Below, one piece after another: positions 20,046-32,699 of a DNA stretch of 64,000 nt (its first letter is position 1; every line of letters starts with the position of its first letter). A program made the translations under genes and the position numbers. The notes under the pieces are model-generated. The model was given only the letters and a program-made list of their open reading frames with translations, ran no database searches and was not told where the DNA came from. Source of the stretch: Zanthoxylum bungeanum (lineage: Eukaryota > Streptophyta > Magnoliopsida > Sapindales > Rutaceae); assembly GCA_019454045.1 (NCBI GenBank), contig SKCR01021372.1, positions 1 to 64,000 on the forward strand. Reading direction: 5' to 3'.

Positions 20046-20744
20046 TGTTGGACAATTGTGATCCATAGCATCACTATTTGTAAAAGACATTGTGGTTTTT
20101 GTACAAATTAACTATGTGACAAAGGAAATTGCTATTTTATCATTTTGTAATTAGATTACTTGAATATAAATAAATGATAAAAGTCCTTATGATTAGTTCC
20201 AGATTAATAAGATATGAGACAGTATCAATCCACGAACGGTTTAATCATTAAATATCCATAGTCGATAATGCGGAATAGACTAGTATTACCCTTGTGTGCG
20301 TTATGGAAGATAATTCTCATATATTTAAGTATTGGATGCTTATGCAAGTGTGATAGGAGGTTCTGTTAGCCGTTGGATCGGGAACAGCTTTGCTCTGGAT
20401 AGACCGCTCGAAATCCCATTGGTAGTATGACTATGTGCCTATGGGAATCTGAATTATGGTATCACACAAGATACAGAACTGGTACTCTTAAATGATGTAG
20501 CTATTGGGATAGCATGACCAGGTCATGATTATCTGATTAAAGAGACTAGTTTCTTGTGATCCGATATATGATTCGTATGGGGCAGACACAATTCGAGCCC
20601 CAGGCCTAGCATGTGACATCTGATACTGGATCGTAATACGCAATACTTTGTATACTACGCTTGATAAAGATTATGTATTCCTTAAAATAATATTTCTGGA
20701 GAATTGGGAAGGCACGAAGCTTTGATATAAGCCAACCATGTCTT
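20046..20744 (+). repeat. Copia LTR fragment (+), U3 side only
   Basis: It begins TGTTGGACAATTGTGATCC, the start of the C/G-type LTR, and follows that LTR to GCCAACCATGTCTT at 20744, with an internal deletion near 20460. At 20745 the sequence switches to an LTR in the opposite direction. It is therefore about one third of an LTR, and I see its missing part nowhere in the window. Confidence 0.8.
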
Positions 20745-21787
20745 TGTTAGTTTCTACTATAGTCCCAAGATCATTCAAGCATAGAAAAATATATGAATAC
20801 TTTAAAGAAGTATGGAGGAATCATACTTACAATGAACGGATTATGGAAGTGTTGAGTTCAAAAATTTTCCTCCTTGTTGAAGCTCTCCAAGATTCGGCCA
20901 AGGTGCCAATTTTTGTTGAAGATGAACTTTGATCTTTAAGCTCCAAGCTTCATGGTTGGTTTCCCTATCACCTTTTATGATTCTTGTGAGTTCTAGCTCT
21001 TGGTAATTTTTGCAATAAAAATCACCTATTGTTCCTCCTTGTGCATTCGACAATGAAGAAGAAATGGAAATAGTGCAATTTTGTGAGATTTGCGTGAATG
21101 AGAGAGAGAGAGATGTGTGTGTTGACTTAACAAATTTTTATTTCAAAAATCAAATAAATGATTTACCAAATATTTGGTAATAAGTCAATCATGTCACTTT
21201 AACTTGGAGTGAAAAACAAGTTAAAATCATTCTCACCAAAACCCATCACTCAAAGTGACAAGTGATGTGACTAATGATGTGATATGTGGGCCCCACTTGA
21301 TTCGAAATTTGAGTGGGCCCGCAAACACTCCCAGGCTCGGGTTCGCTAATTCCGAATTAATGAACTTTCCGTTACGACGTAATTAAATCAAATTTAATTA
21401 AATAATAATGCCAAGCAAAATTACTAATCATATCGCTAGTGAATTAATTCTAAATTAATTCGTTAGCCCGAATTAAAATCCAATTTTAATTCCGCGTCAA
21501 AATCCAATTTCGTTTAATATATCAAATATATTATTTTATCGATTAATTCCAAATTAATCGATCTCTCTCTTCAAATAGTATTTTATCCTAGATAAAATCC
21601 CTCCGTAATTAATCCCAGATTAATTATGCTCGAATCATACGTCATCGGTGAATCTTCGAGAAGCGACCCAAGAGATCCCTGGATATGTTGGTAGTAAATC
21701 CGGTCATCGGACTATCCGAACACGTACGTACCTCGTACTACGTTTTTACCAATTTACAAGACATGGTTGGCTTCTAGCAAAGCACCG
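20745..21787 (-). repeat. Copia-C 3' LTR, part 1 (U5 side)
   Basis: It starts (as the LTR 3' end) TGTTAGTTTCTAC and includes the palindrome array at about 21340-21630. It breaks at AAAGCACCG (21787), where Copia-D begins. The remaining half resumes at 31804 with ACCGTGCCTACCC. Confidence 0.85.
21783..21787 (+). repeat. Left target-site duplication of Copia-D
   Basis: CACCG immediately precedes the TG of the Copia-D LTR. The right flank is AACCG (31805-31809), one mismatch. Joining the flanks restores the uninterrupted LTR order seen in other copies. Confidence 0.65.
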
Positions 21788-23765
21788 TGTTGATTTCTAT
21801 AATTAGTCCCAAAGAAAGATTAAGCCATAGAAATACAAATAACATACATGCAAAGCTAGAAACATGGCGGAATCATACTTACTAAGCTTTGTGACGAAAA
21901 TGGTGAAGACAATCCTTGAGTCTTCAAGGTGGAAGTTTCGGCCAAGATGAAGAGGAAGAGAAGCTTCAAGTCTTCAAGTGTTCCAAGCTCCAAGGTTGTT
22001 TCCCTATCACCTCTTTTGATCCTTCAATGTGCTAGCAAAATGGAGAAATGAAAATGATTTTTCTGCCTTTGGTTTGAAGCTCACGGCGTGAGCAAATGAG
22101 AGGAAGAAGAGTATTAGACTTTTCAATTTTGGTTCTCTTTCTTTTGTTACCAAAACCGTGAGTTGCCAAATGAAAAGCAATGATAAGATATCAAATACCA
22201 AAATGAATTTTTAATTAAAAAACCCTTCAAAAACTGTGAAAGGTTTTCCCTCCAAAGGAAAATTCATCATATGCCATCATTATCTCACATTGAGAATAGA
22301 GACAATGTATCATCCCATAAAGGTGACTAGATACATCCATCATCTATTCGTGTCAAGTAATGAGATATCGCGATGTGATTTGCGGATTCCACCCGTTTCA
22401 AAATACGAATGTGTCCGCAAACACTTTCGGGCCCAAATTCGCTAATTCCGAATTAACGAATTTCCGTCGCGACGAGAATTAAATAATTACGCCTAGCGGA
22501 ATTATTATTCAGATCGCTAACCAATTAATTCCAAATTAATTCGTTTGCCCGAATTAAAATCCGATTTTAATTCCGCGTCGAAATCTAATTTCGTTTAATA
22601 ATATATCGAATATATTATTTTATCGATTAATTCCAAATTAATCGATCTCTCTCTCTCTCTCTAATAAGGCATTTTATCCAAGATAAAGTTTCTCCGTAAT
22701 TAATCCAAGATTAATAAAGTTCGAATCAAATATCATAGGGGAATCTTCAGGAAGCGACCCAAGAGATCTCCGGATATGTTGGCAGTAAATACGGTCGTTG
22801 GATAATCCAAACACGTACGTACCTCGTACTACGTTTTTACCGATTTACAAGACAAGGTTGGCTTCTAGCAAAGCGCCATGCCTACCCAATTCTCCAGAAA
22901 TATTCTTACTGGAATATTAGATCTTTATCAAGCGTAGTATACCGTAGTATCGCATACATCGATCCAGTATCGGACGATCACATGTTAGGCCTGGGGCTGG
23001 AAATGTGTCTGCCCCGTACGAAACATATATCGGACATCAAACAACTAGTCTCTTTAAATCGGACAATCCTGACCTGGTCATATTGTCCCGATGGTTGCAA
23101 CCTTTTATAGAGTACTAGTTTTGTATCCTGCGTGATCATCATCTCCATATGTCTGAAGTGATACTTCCATCTTGACATCACATCCAGTACACTACGATTC
23201 TCGATAAACCCAGAAGAGGCGTACACAGAACCGGTTAAAGCCCCGAACCACCAAAACCAAAGTTTACCGATTGTCGCAAGTACTAGCGATGCAAGTCTCA
23301 GGTTAAGACCATATACACCTACTCTGATGCGGCCTCCCATAGACACGCAGACATACTACCAATGGGATTCCGCGGGGTCTATCCAGAACGAAGCTGTTTT
23401 CCGTACCATCGGTAAAACACAACCTCCTATCGCACTTGCATAAGTATCCAATACTTAAATATATGAGAACTATGCCGTTGTGCCATCACAACGTGCACAA
23501 GTACAATACTAGTCTATTCCGCATTATCGATGTCCGATCTCGATAATACTCTGACTAGGGATATTTAATGATTAAACCCTTTTGTATTGATACTGTCTCA
23601 TATCATCTCAATACGGAATTAATCATATGGACTTTTGCCATCAATATATCAAAGTAAATAATTTACAAAACGGCAAAAGGCAATTTCATTATCACATAGT
23701 TGATTTTGTACAATAATAGAATATCATTTACAAAACAGTGACGCTATGGGTCATAATGTCTAACA
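21788..23765 (-). repeat. 3' LTR of Copia-D (1978 bp)
   Basis: The minus-strand LTR runs from TGTTAGACATTATGACCC (ending at 23765) to GAAATCAACA (starting at 21788). ATCTCCCACTTGGCC, the polypurine tract in reverse complement, abuts it at 23766. It contains the palindrome array (about 22440-22740) and a longer CT run than the Copia-A LTR. Confidence 0.92.
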
Positions 23766-23779
23766 ATCTCCCACTTGGC

Positions 23780-24068
23780 CTATAGCCAGTCACTCAAGCA
23801 TCTAATACCTGAACTATGTATATATCGTTCAAACACTTGCTGAAGAACAGACTTCGTCAACGGATCTGCAATGTTGTCATCTGATGCGACCTTCTCGACC
23901 TTTACATCGCCACGATGTATAATCTCCCGAATCAGATGGTAACGCCGAAGAACATGGTTGGATCGTTGATGAGACCTTGGTTCCTTAGCTTGTGCTATAG
24001 CCCTGTTATTGTCACAATACAATGGCACAGGCTCAGCTGCTAACGGAACTACTCCTAATCCAATTAGC
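23780..24068 (-). pseudogene. Copia-D RNase H remnant
   Basis: Only the C-terminal portion remains: IGLGVVPLAAEPVPLYCDNN, KEPRSHQRSNHVLRRYHLIRE and NIADPLTKS, ending CLSDWL at 23780. Comparison with 6589-7020 of Copia-A shows that about 430 bp are missing. The lost part includes GYTDAS (first catalytic Asp) and STTEAEYIA (catalytic Glu). The join is at about 24068, where ACATGTGT runs into CTAATTGG. Confidence 0.88.
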
Positions 24069-25139
24069 ACACATGTCCTTAGACAGAAGGATACCACGTG
24101 ACATTGGCATCAATCCCTTCTTGGATTGATCCATGTTCAATCGCTTCAACACTTTGTCAATATATGTACTCTGGGAGAGTCCAAGCAGCTTTCTAGATCT
24201 ATCCCGGTAGATCTTTATTCCCAGAATAAAGGCTGCTTCTCCCAGATCTTCATGGAGAATTTTAATGAAAGCCAAGCTTTCACCGACGTTAGCATGGGAA
24301 TGTCATTTCCTATAAGCAATACGTCGTCGACATAAAGGACAATAAAAGTCAGTGCTCTCCCACTAACCTTCTTGTATACACAAGGGTCATCATCGTTTTG
24401 TACGAAATCATATTCTTTTATGATCTCATCAAAACGCTGATTCCATGACCGTGATGCTTGCTTCAATCAATAAATGGATCGATTTAACTTACAAACCTTA
24501 TTTGCAAGTCTATGTACGATAAAACCGTCAGGTTGTTCCATATAAACATCCTCCAAAAGGTTTCCGTTAAGGAAAGTGATTTTAACGTCCATCTGCCATA
24601 TCTCGTAATCGAAATATGCAGCTATTGTAAGCCTTATCCGAATGGATTTAATCATGGCAACGGGTGAGAAAGTTTCGTCATAATCAATACCATATTGTTG
24701 ACGATACCCCTTTGCTACAAGCCTAGCTTTGTACGTTTGCACGTTGCCTTCCATGTCGGTCTTCTTCTTGAAGATCCATCTGCATCCAATAGGCTTTACG
24801 CCTTCTAGTGCATCAACCAGTGTCCAAACTTGGTTGGCATACATGGAATCCATCTCGGACTTCATGGCATCTTGCCATAAAGCGGAATCAATATTCTGTA
24901 TTGCTTCCTCATACGTAGTCGGTTCATTATCCTCAATAAGATTAATATCTACATGAGGCGAGATCAGAAACCCATACCTCTCAGGTACCTTCCTGACTCT
25001 CTCCGACCTACGCGGTCCTTGTGTATCTGAAGATTGTGGTACAGACTCGTCCTGGATGGTCTGTTTATGTTCCGTCGTTGATTCATTGCCAGGAACAATA
25101 TCACTACGATTTTCATCGAGCTCCACTTTCCTCCCACTT
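24069..25139 (-). pseudogene. Copia-D reverse transcriptase, broken
   Basis: On the minus strand the long frame ending at 24467 carries WQDAMKSEMDSMYANQVWTLV, GCRWIFKKK and motif A as QMDVKITFLNGN (normally KTAFLNG). A Gly codon in the YGLKQAS motif has become TGA, which ends the frame at 24467. Translation resumes in frame 24215-24466 with KQASRSWNQRFDE and an intact YVDD. A one-base loss near 24250 then shifts the frame in the MKDLGEA segment. Confidence 0.9.
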
Positions 25140-26462
25140 ACCACTGCATCTAGGAATTCATTCTCAAGGAAAAATGCATGTAGAGCAACAAACACTTTGT
25201 TCTCTTGTGGGTGATAGAAGTAATATCCTTTGGTTTCCTTAGGATATCCCACGAAAAGGCATTTATCTGATTTGGGTTCTAGTTTGGTACCTTCCAAACG
25301 TTTAACATATGTCCAGCATCCCCAAATCTTCAGGAAAGAGAAACCTGGTTTCCTTCCTGTCCATTTCTCATATGGAGTCTGTTCAACAGACTTTGATGGA
25401 ACCTTATTCAAAATAAGTACCGCACTGGTTAATGCGTATCCCCAGAAGGATATTGGTAGCTCAGTCCGACTCATCATCGACCTTACCATGTCTAACAAGG
25501 TACGGTTTCTCCGTTCAGACAAACCGTTTAATTGCGGTGTTCCAGGAGGAGTCCACTGTGAAAGAATACCATTTTCTTTCATGTAATCTTGAAACTCATA
25601 ACTTAAGTATTCGCCACCACGGTCCGACCGCAATGTCTTAATACTCTTTCCTGTTTGTTTTTCTACTTCGTGTCGAAACTCTTTGAATTTCTCAAAAGTT
25701 TCCGACTTGTGTCTCATTAGATACACATAACCATAACGAGATGCATCATCCGTAAAGGTTACGAAGTAATGATATCCACCTCTAGCCTGACTAGACATGG
25801 GCCCACATACGTCGCTATGAACGAGGGCTAACAGTTCTGTGGCACGTTCACCTTTACCACTAAAAGGTGATTTAGGCATTTTGCCTAAAAGACAAGATTC
25901 GCAGACATCATATGAATTAAGATCAAATCCGTCCAAGTACCCACTCTTCGAAAGTGTGGATATGCGAGTCTTGTTTATGTGTCCTAGACGACAATGCCAC
26001 ATGTAAGCTTCATCTTTTAGATATACTCCTTTTGAGCCTTTTGTTTGTTATTTTATGTTTAGGAGATTCATTTATATTCAAAATATAAAGGCCATTATTT
26101 GCTACAGCAGTGCAAATTTCTGCATCATTTTTATATAAATAACACCCAGTGTTTCTAAATACAAAAGTGTACCCATGCTGGGTTAACAAAGATACAGATA
26201 TGATATTCCTAGTCAAACTAGGTATATAATAACAGTTCAAAAGTTTAAGCATATGCCCCGAGGGCAATTCCAAAACAAAAGTCCCTACAGCCAAAACAGC
26301 AACTGGAGTTCCGTTTCCGACTCGTAGATCAACCTCCCCTGAAGTCAGCATCCTGCTATCCTGCAGATCCTGCAAATCAGTACATATATGAGCAGCACAA
26401 CCAGAATCAAAAATCCAATTTTTAAAACTAGAAGTAGTCATATTTATCTCAATAACAAACAT
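25140..26462 (-). pseudogene. Copia-D protease and integrase
   Basis: Frame 26010-26462 (minus) has the protease motif WIFDSGCAAHIC and runs into the NCYYIPSLTRN segment. A frameshift near 26005 leads into the 511-residue frame 24467-26002. That frame has the zinc site (WHCRLGH...CESC) and the DDE triad in HSDVCGP, RSDRGGEY and LSERRNR, all residues present. The integrase looks fully open apart from its junction with protease. Confidence 0.9.
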
Positions 26463-27308
26463 ACCAGAGGCTAGTGCCTTGCCTGCCTTGATATCCTCCT
26501 TTGTCCCTTGCCCATTCGGCAGTCACGTTTCCAGTGACCCTTCTTGCCGCAGTTGAGGCAGACATCTTGAGATTTGTCCCTTGGCTTCCCAGAAGCTTTT
26601 GTCAACTTGCCTTTACCCTTTTTCTTATGTTTCTTCTTCCTAACCCCTCCAGTAGCTTTGGGCCCAGCCTTTGGCCTCTGAGAGGTCGATGCAAAGTGCG
26701 CCTCGCGCTTGCCCCCTTTTTGGAGTTCTTTTTCAGACTCCTTCAAGATGGATAACAGCTCTCCAAAGTGTCATCCGTATCCATCAACTTATAGTTGATT
26801 ATGATTTGTTTCCAAGTATCAGGAAGTGACTGTAAGATCAAATCTATGGTCAGCTCAGCCTCCAAGACTATTCCCATATTGGCCAACTCATCAATATCGG
26901 CGATCATTTGAGCCCCGTGGGCCTCAACTGATGCGCCTTCAGTCATTCGGGCGTGGAAGAGTTTCTTCACCAACTCGTACCTTTCCATCCGCTTGTTGGA
27001 GCGGTGGAGATCTCGCAGTCTAGCCATCATACTATAAGGATCCAAGTCCTTATTTTGGCGACGAAAGTGCTGAGTCATCGAAGCTAACATAATAGCCTGA
27101 GCTGTGTCACAATAATTGCTGTGAGTTTTCCATAACTCCAGCTCAAGTGGGTCAGTGGCTTAGGCGGGAGAGGTGTTTGTACAGTGTACAGCATCATCCT
27201 CTCAGCCCCAAGGACTATCCTCAGGTTCATTTCCCAATCAGCGAAGTTTGTGCCCTTAAAGACATTGTCACCCATGATGATGTCTCGGACATTTACCTTG
27301 CTTGCCAT
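26463..27308 (-). pseudogene. Copia-D gag, frameshifted
   Basis: It starts at 27308 (MASKVNVRDIIMGDNVFKG), the best-preserved gag start in the window. A deletion near 27140 shifts frame after LPPKP. Frame 26743-27090 has RRQNKDLDPYSMMARLRDLH and LQSLPDTWKQIIINYKLMD. Another shift near 26755 leads to frame 26471-26746 with the basic region and intact knuckle CLNCGKKGHWKRDC. A third shift at about 26465 separates it from protease. Confidence 0.88.
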
Positions 27309-29812
27309 CTCAACTACGATAGTCCAACTATCTAGTTAACAATAAAATGGGTACAGTCAAACTGTTACAAGAAAAATAACAATGAATTAGTCCAACTAAT
27401 TTTAATTAATAACGAAATAATTTTGAAATGCGTAAGGCTAAGTATCTGAATGAAATTGCAAATTCAATACTAGCCTCCCACTATTTTTATCAAGTCTCTA
27501 ACCCTCTGTTGAGAACTCGGGAAATCCTATTTCCTAGTGGGCTAGGATCCCGTTAAATAACACACAACCTTGACTTTGGCAACAACAATGCTTTAACTAT
27601 TTACTAGGTAGATCTCAAAGATCAATTGGATCCATCCAATTCCTAGATCCGGTTAGGTGGACATCCAAGTCCAAAACATATGTATATTTACTTATGTCAA
27701 TGTATCTAATACATTTTCCTAACCATATCCTCCGAACCATCTAGGCCTTGGCTTTGGCACAACAAACCTAATGATTCCGGTTAAGCGGGACCCATTGACA
27801 AGGAAAGTTTCGTAATCAATGTCGTTGGACAAGAAGTGATCTTGACTTTGGCCAAAAATCACAACTTGGACAAGACACCGATGTGGAACAAAACTCTCAT
27901 GATTCAAGTACATCCTCAATTGACAAAGGTCTTGACTTTGGCCAACAAACCAATGCCAATTTTGGATCTTGAACAAGAATCATTCAATGGAAGGATAATT
28001 GCTTAATATAAATTGAGGGATTTTGCGTAATTGGCAACCAATTTATTATCTTTGTTAGGTCTCATCATCATACACCCTTAAGCATGCTTCTAAAACATCA
28101 TAAAGTGCATAAAGTAAATTAATAGTGATATACGGATGGATATATAAAACAACTTGTTCCTAGAACAAATCACTCCCTTTCCACTCCCCGCTAGCAATAT
28201 TCTACTTCTACCCAATTACATAATACAATAAGAGAAACCTCATTTACATTGAGGGGAATTAGGTGAGAAGAGAATACAAAGAGATAAAAGAGATAAGGCT
28301 GGACACGCAGGTCCAATTTATAAATTCTAAATTTACAATAATTTCTAAAATTACCCTTCCCTTCTAATATCCATCCGCTATACACTATTCATTCATCACA
28401 TACATGTATATTCATTCAAGACATGCTATACAACCAATCTAATCCAATTAATTAGTCTTTGTTTAAGTGATCATCCAATGTTCAAACAATGGTTTGATTT
28501 TGCGCGAGTCCAACTCGTTTGAGAATAAGTACATAAGGTACGAATTCACGAATTATATCGAACTACCCGTTAAATCCAATTTAAGTCGTATTCAATACTA
28601 ATTCAATTATTTAATTCCAAATTAAATGTTTACACTTTTAATGTGCTTTTAAAGATTAGATTCTAAATCTTATCAAATTGGGTCTCCAAGCCCAACTAAC
28701 ATCCAATGTGTGTTTAATTAAAGTCCGATGGGCTTTCAATTGATTTATCAAGGCTTGGGCTTTGGTCAATGTGGGTCAAACCCAATTACCAAGCCCAATA
28801 AGGAATCACCCTTAAGTGCCATAAAATCAATTTCAAGCCCATAAGGCCCAATTAAACATAAAAGCCCATTATTAAATTTTAATATTCCAAATTTTAAAAT
28901 TCAATTGATTAAAGTGTAATTGCATGATTAATTCATTAAACCAAATATTTCAAAAACACCAATTTAATTTATTAATCATCAATTGTTCAAAACACTTGTC
29001 TAACATTTATTTGAACAAAAAATCAAGTCCTTTAACATGTCATGTTGTATTCGGCCAAGAGGGAATTTTGCGGTTCGATTTGTTTTTCAATCCAATTGAA
29101 TCACTAATCTACATCCCGTATTGATTTTAAGTCATCTAATGAACTTGAAAGCAAAAAATCCAATTAAGTGAAAGGATCTCCATTTTCGGTCAATCAACAA
29201 TTTTGGTTAAAAATTCATCCAATCCAATGCATTTTTCTCAAAATTGATCATGTAATACATATTACATACATTAAGCATACTCAAATCATCTAATGAACTT
29301 GTGCATGCAAAATACCAAACCAGTAAAATGACCTACACATTCGGCCAAGGCATCAATTTTGGGAAAAATTATCCAATGCATTTTTCTCAAAATTGATCAT
29401 GTATAATATCATATTACAAACATTTAAGCATACTCAAATCATCTAATGAACTTGTGCATGCAAAAATTCAACTCAGTGGAAGTACCTCACATTCGGCCAG
29501 GCAACATTTTGGGGAAAAATCATCCAATGCATTTTTCTCAAAATTGATCATGTATTATATCATATATCATACATATAATCATGCTTAAGTCATCAAATAA
29601 ACTTGTGCATGAAAAATTCCAAACCAATGGAAGCACCTCCACATTCGGCCAAGACAACCACTTTGGGGAAAAATCATCCAATGCATTTTTCTAAAATTGA
29701 TCATGTAATATATCATATAACATACATATAAGCATACTTTAGCATCCAATTTCACAAGAACATGCTTCAATCAATTTTCCCCAAATTAACCCTAATGTAT
29801 TTCATGCTTAAA
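27309..29812 (-). other. Copia-D leader, non-coding
   Basis: On the minus strand this is about 2.5 kb between primer site and gag, with the same blocks as the Copia-A leader. It has 145-bp-type repeats (29040-29780), GGGCC/TGGGCT-rich sequence (28670-28870), the two hairpins (28301-28314 and 28238-28254) and CTTGACTTTGG repeats (27574, 27840, 27932, variant 27754). The pre-gag palindromes are at 27318-27332, 27353-27365 and 27386-27400. No conserved ORF is seen. Confidence 0.75.
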
Positions 29813-29816
29813 CATT

Positions 29817-29828
29817 GCTCTGATACCA
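29817..29828 (-). other. Primer-binding site of Copia-D
   Basis: The plus strand reads GCTCTGATACCA, which is TGGTATCAGAGC on the minus strand: the canonical 12-nt complement of plant initiator tRNA-Met. It lies 1 nt inside the LTR end at 29830. Confidence 0.9.
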
Positions 29829-29829
29829 T

Positions 29830-31803
29830 TGTTGATTTCTATAATTAGTCCCAAAGAAAGATTAAGCCATAGAAATACAAATAACATACATGCAAAGCTA
29901 GAAACATGGCGGAATCATACTTACTAAGCTTTGTGACGAAAATGGTGAAGACAATCCTTGAGTCTTCAAGGTGGAAGTTTCGACCAAGATGAAGAGGAAG
30001 GGAAGCTTCAAGTCTTCAAGTGTTCCAAGCTCCAAGGTTGTTTCCCTATCACCTCTTTTGATCCTTCAATGTGCTAGCAAAATGGAGAAATGAAAATGAT
30101 TTTTCTCCTGCCTTGGTTTGAAGCTCACGGCGTGAGCAAAGGAGAGGAAGAAGAGTGTTAGACTTTTAAATTTTGTTTCTCTTTCTTTTTTCCAAAACCG
30201 TGAGTTGCCAAATGAAAAGCAATGATAAGATATCAAATACAAATACCAAAAGGAATTTTTTATTAAAAAACCCTTCAAAAACCGTGAAAGGTTTTCCCCC
30301 TCCAAAGGAAAATTCATCATATACCATCATTATCTCACATTGAGAATAAGACAATGTATCATCCCATAAAGGTGACTAGATACATCCATCATCTATTCGT
30401 GTCAAGTAATGAGATATCGCGATGTGATTTGCGGATTCCACTCGTTTCAAAATACGAATGTGTCCGCAACACTTTCGGGCCCAAATTCGCTAATTCCGAA
30501 TTAACGAATTTCCGTCGCGACGAGAATTAAATAATTACGCCTAGCGGAATTATTATTCAGATCGCTAACGAATTAATTCCAAATTAATTCGTTTGCCCGA
30601 ATTAAAATCCGATTTTAATTCCGCGTCGAAATCTAATTTCGTTTAATAATATATCGAATATATTATTTTATCGATTAATTCCAAATTAATCGATCTCTCT
30701 CTCTCTCCTAATAAGGCATTTTATCCAAGATAAAGTTTCTCCGTAATTAATCCAAGATTAATAAAGTTCGAATCAAACATCATAGGTGAATCTTCAGGAA
30801 GCGACCCAAGAGATCTCCGGATATGTTGGCAGTAAATACGGTCGTTGGATAATCCAAACATGTACGTACCTCGTACTACGTTTTTACCGATTTACAAGAC
30901 AAGGTTGGCTTCTAGCAAGCGCCATGCCTACCCAATTCTCCAGAAATATTCTTACTGGAATATTAGATCTTTATCAAGCGTAGTATACCGTAGTATCGCG
31001 TACATCGATCCAGTATCGGACGATCACATGTTAGGCCTGGGGCTGGAAATGTGTCTGCCCCGTACGAAACATATATCGGACATCAAACAACTAGTCTCTT
31101 TAAATCGGAAATCCTGACCTGGTCATATTGTCCCGACGGTTGCAACCTTTTATAGAGTACTAGTTTTGTATCCTGCGTGATCATCATCTCCATATGTCTG
31201 AAGTGATACTTCCATCTTGACATCACATCCAGTACACTACGATTCTCGATAACCCAGAAGAGGCGTACACAGAACCGGTTAAAGCCCCGAACCACCAAAA
31301 CCAAAGTTTACCGATTGTCGCAAGTACTAGCGATGCAAGTCTCAGGTTAAGACCATATACACCTACCCTGATGCGGCCTCCCATAGACACGCAGACATAC
31401 TACAAATGGGATTCGGCGGGGTCTATCCAGAGCGAAGCTGTTTTCCGTACCATCGGTAAAACACAACCTCTTATCGCACTTGCATAAGTATCCAATACTT
31501 AAATATATGAGAACTATGCCGTTGTGCCATCACAACGTGCACAAGTGCAATACTAGTCTATTCCGCATTATCGATGTCCGATCTCGATAATACTCTGACT
31601 AGGGATATTTATGATTAAACCCTTTGTATTGATACTGTCTCATATCATCTCAATACGGAATTATCATATGGACTTTTGCCATCATATATCAAAGTAAATA
31701 ATTTACAAAACGGCAAAAGGCAATTTCATTATCACATAGTGATTTTGTACAATAATACAATATCATTTACAAAACAGTGACGCTATGGGTCATAATGTCT
31801 ACA
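29830..31803 (-). repeat. 5' LTR of Copia-D (1974 bp)
   Basis: It pairs with 21788-23765 at very high identity by eye. The outer end reads TGTAGACATTATGACCC, where one base of TGTTAGACATT is lost. It is followed by CAACCG, the other target-site copy. The palindrome array is at about 30480-30780. Confidence 0.92.
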
Positions 31804-32686
31804 CAACCGTGCCTACCCAATTCTCCAGAAATATTCTTAATGGAATATATAATCTATATCAGGCGTAGTATACGTAGTATTGCATATTGCGATTCAGTAT
31901 CGGATGTCATATGCAAGGTCTGGGGCTGGAATAGTGTCTGTCCCGTACGAAGCATATATCGGATTACCAGCAACTAGTCTCTTTAAATCGGATAATCATG
32001 ACCTTGTCATATTATCCCGATGGTTGCAACCATTTAGAGTACCAGTTCTGTATCCCTGCGTGATCATCATCTCCATATGACTGAAGTGATACTTCATTCT
32101 TGACATCACACCCAATACACTACGATTCTCAATAAACCAAGAAAAGGCGTACACAGAACCTGTTAAAGTCCTGGACGACCAAAACCAAAGCGTATTGATT
32201 GTCGCAAGTACTAGCGATGTAAGTCTCAAGTTAAGACCAAATACACATACCCTGATGTGGACTCCCATAGACACATAGTCATACTACCAATGTGATTTCG
32301 CGGGGTCTGTCCAGAGCGAAGCTGTTTCCGTACCATCGGTAAACACAACCTCCAATCACACTTTCATAAATATCTAATACTTAAATATATGAGAACTATG
32401 TCACTACGCTTCCATAACATGCACAAGTGCGATACTAGTCTATTTCGCATTATCGATGTCCGGTCTTGATAATACTACTACTAGAGATATTTAATGATTA
32501 AACCTTTATGGATTGATACTTTCTCATATCTTATAATCTGAAACTAATCATAGGGACTTTATCATTATATATATTAATAATCAAATTACAAAATGATAAA
32601 ATGCAATTTCATTGCTATAATTAATTTGTAAAAAACCACAATGTCTTTTACAAATAGTGACGCTATGGGTCATAATTGTCTAAAAA
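31804..32686 (-). repeat. Copia-C 3' LTR, part 2 (U3 side)
   Basis: It continues the LTR broken at 21787 and ends TTGTCTAAAAA before CCCCCACTTGGCC, the mutated polypurine tract. The expected terminal TGTTGGACAATT is changed to a T-run, so this LTR end has decayed. Sequence divergence from the D LTR is clear. Confidence 0.83.
31805..31809 (+). repeat. Right target-site duplication of Copia-D
   Basis: AACCG, one mismatch from CACCG at 21783-21787. It is followed by TGCCTACCCAATTCTCC, which continues the interrupted Copia-C LTR. Confidence 0.6.
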
Positions 32687-32699
32687 TCCCCCACTTGGC

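Larger units (their letters stand above)
21788..31803 (-). mobile_element. Copia-D (-), both LTRs present, nested in Copia-C
   Basis: This is the most complete element here, about 10.0 kb. It has a 3' LTR (21788-23765), polypurine tract, Gag-Pol remnants (23780-27308), leader, canonical primer site (29817-29828) and 5' LTR (29830-31803). The two LTRs look nearly identical by eye, so it is probably the youngest insertion. It has about 430 bp deleted from RNase H plus several frameshifts, so it could not move on its own. Confidence 0.93.

Noticed and set aside
20046..21787. A solo LTR or a complete inverted element
   Set aside because: It is two partial LTRs in opposite orientation with no matching target-site copies, so neither interpretation fits.
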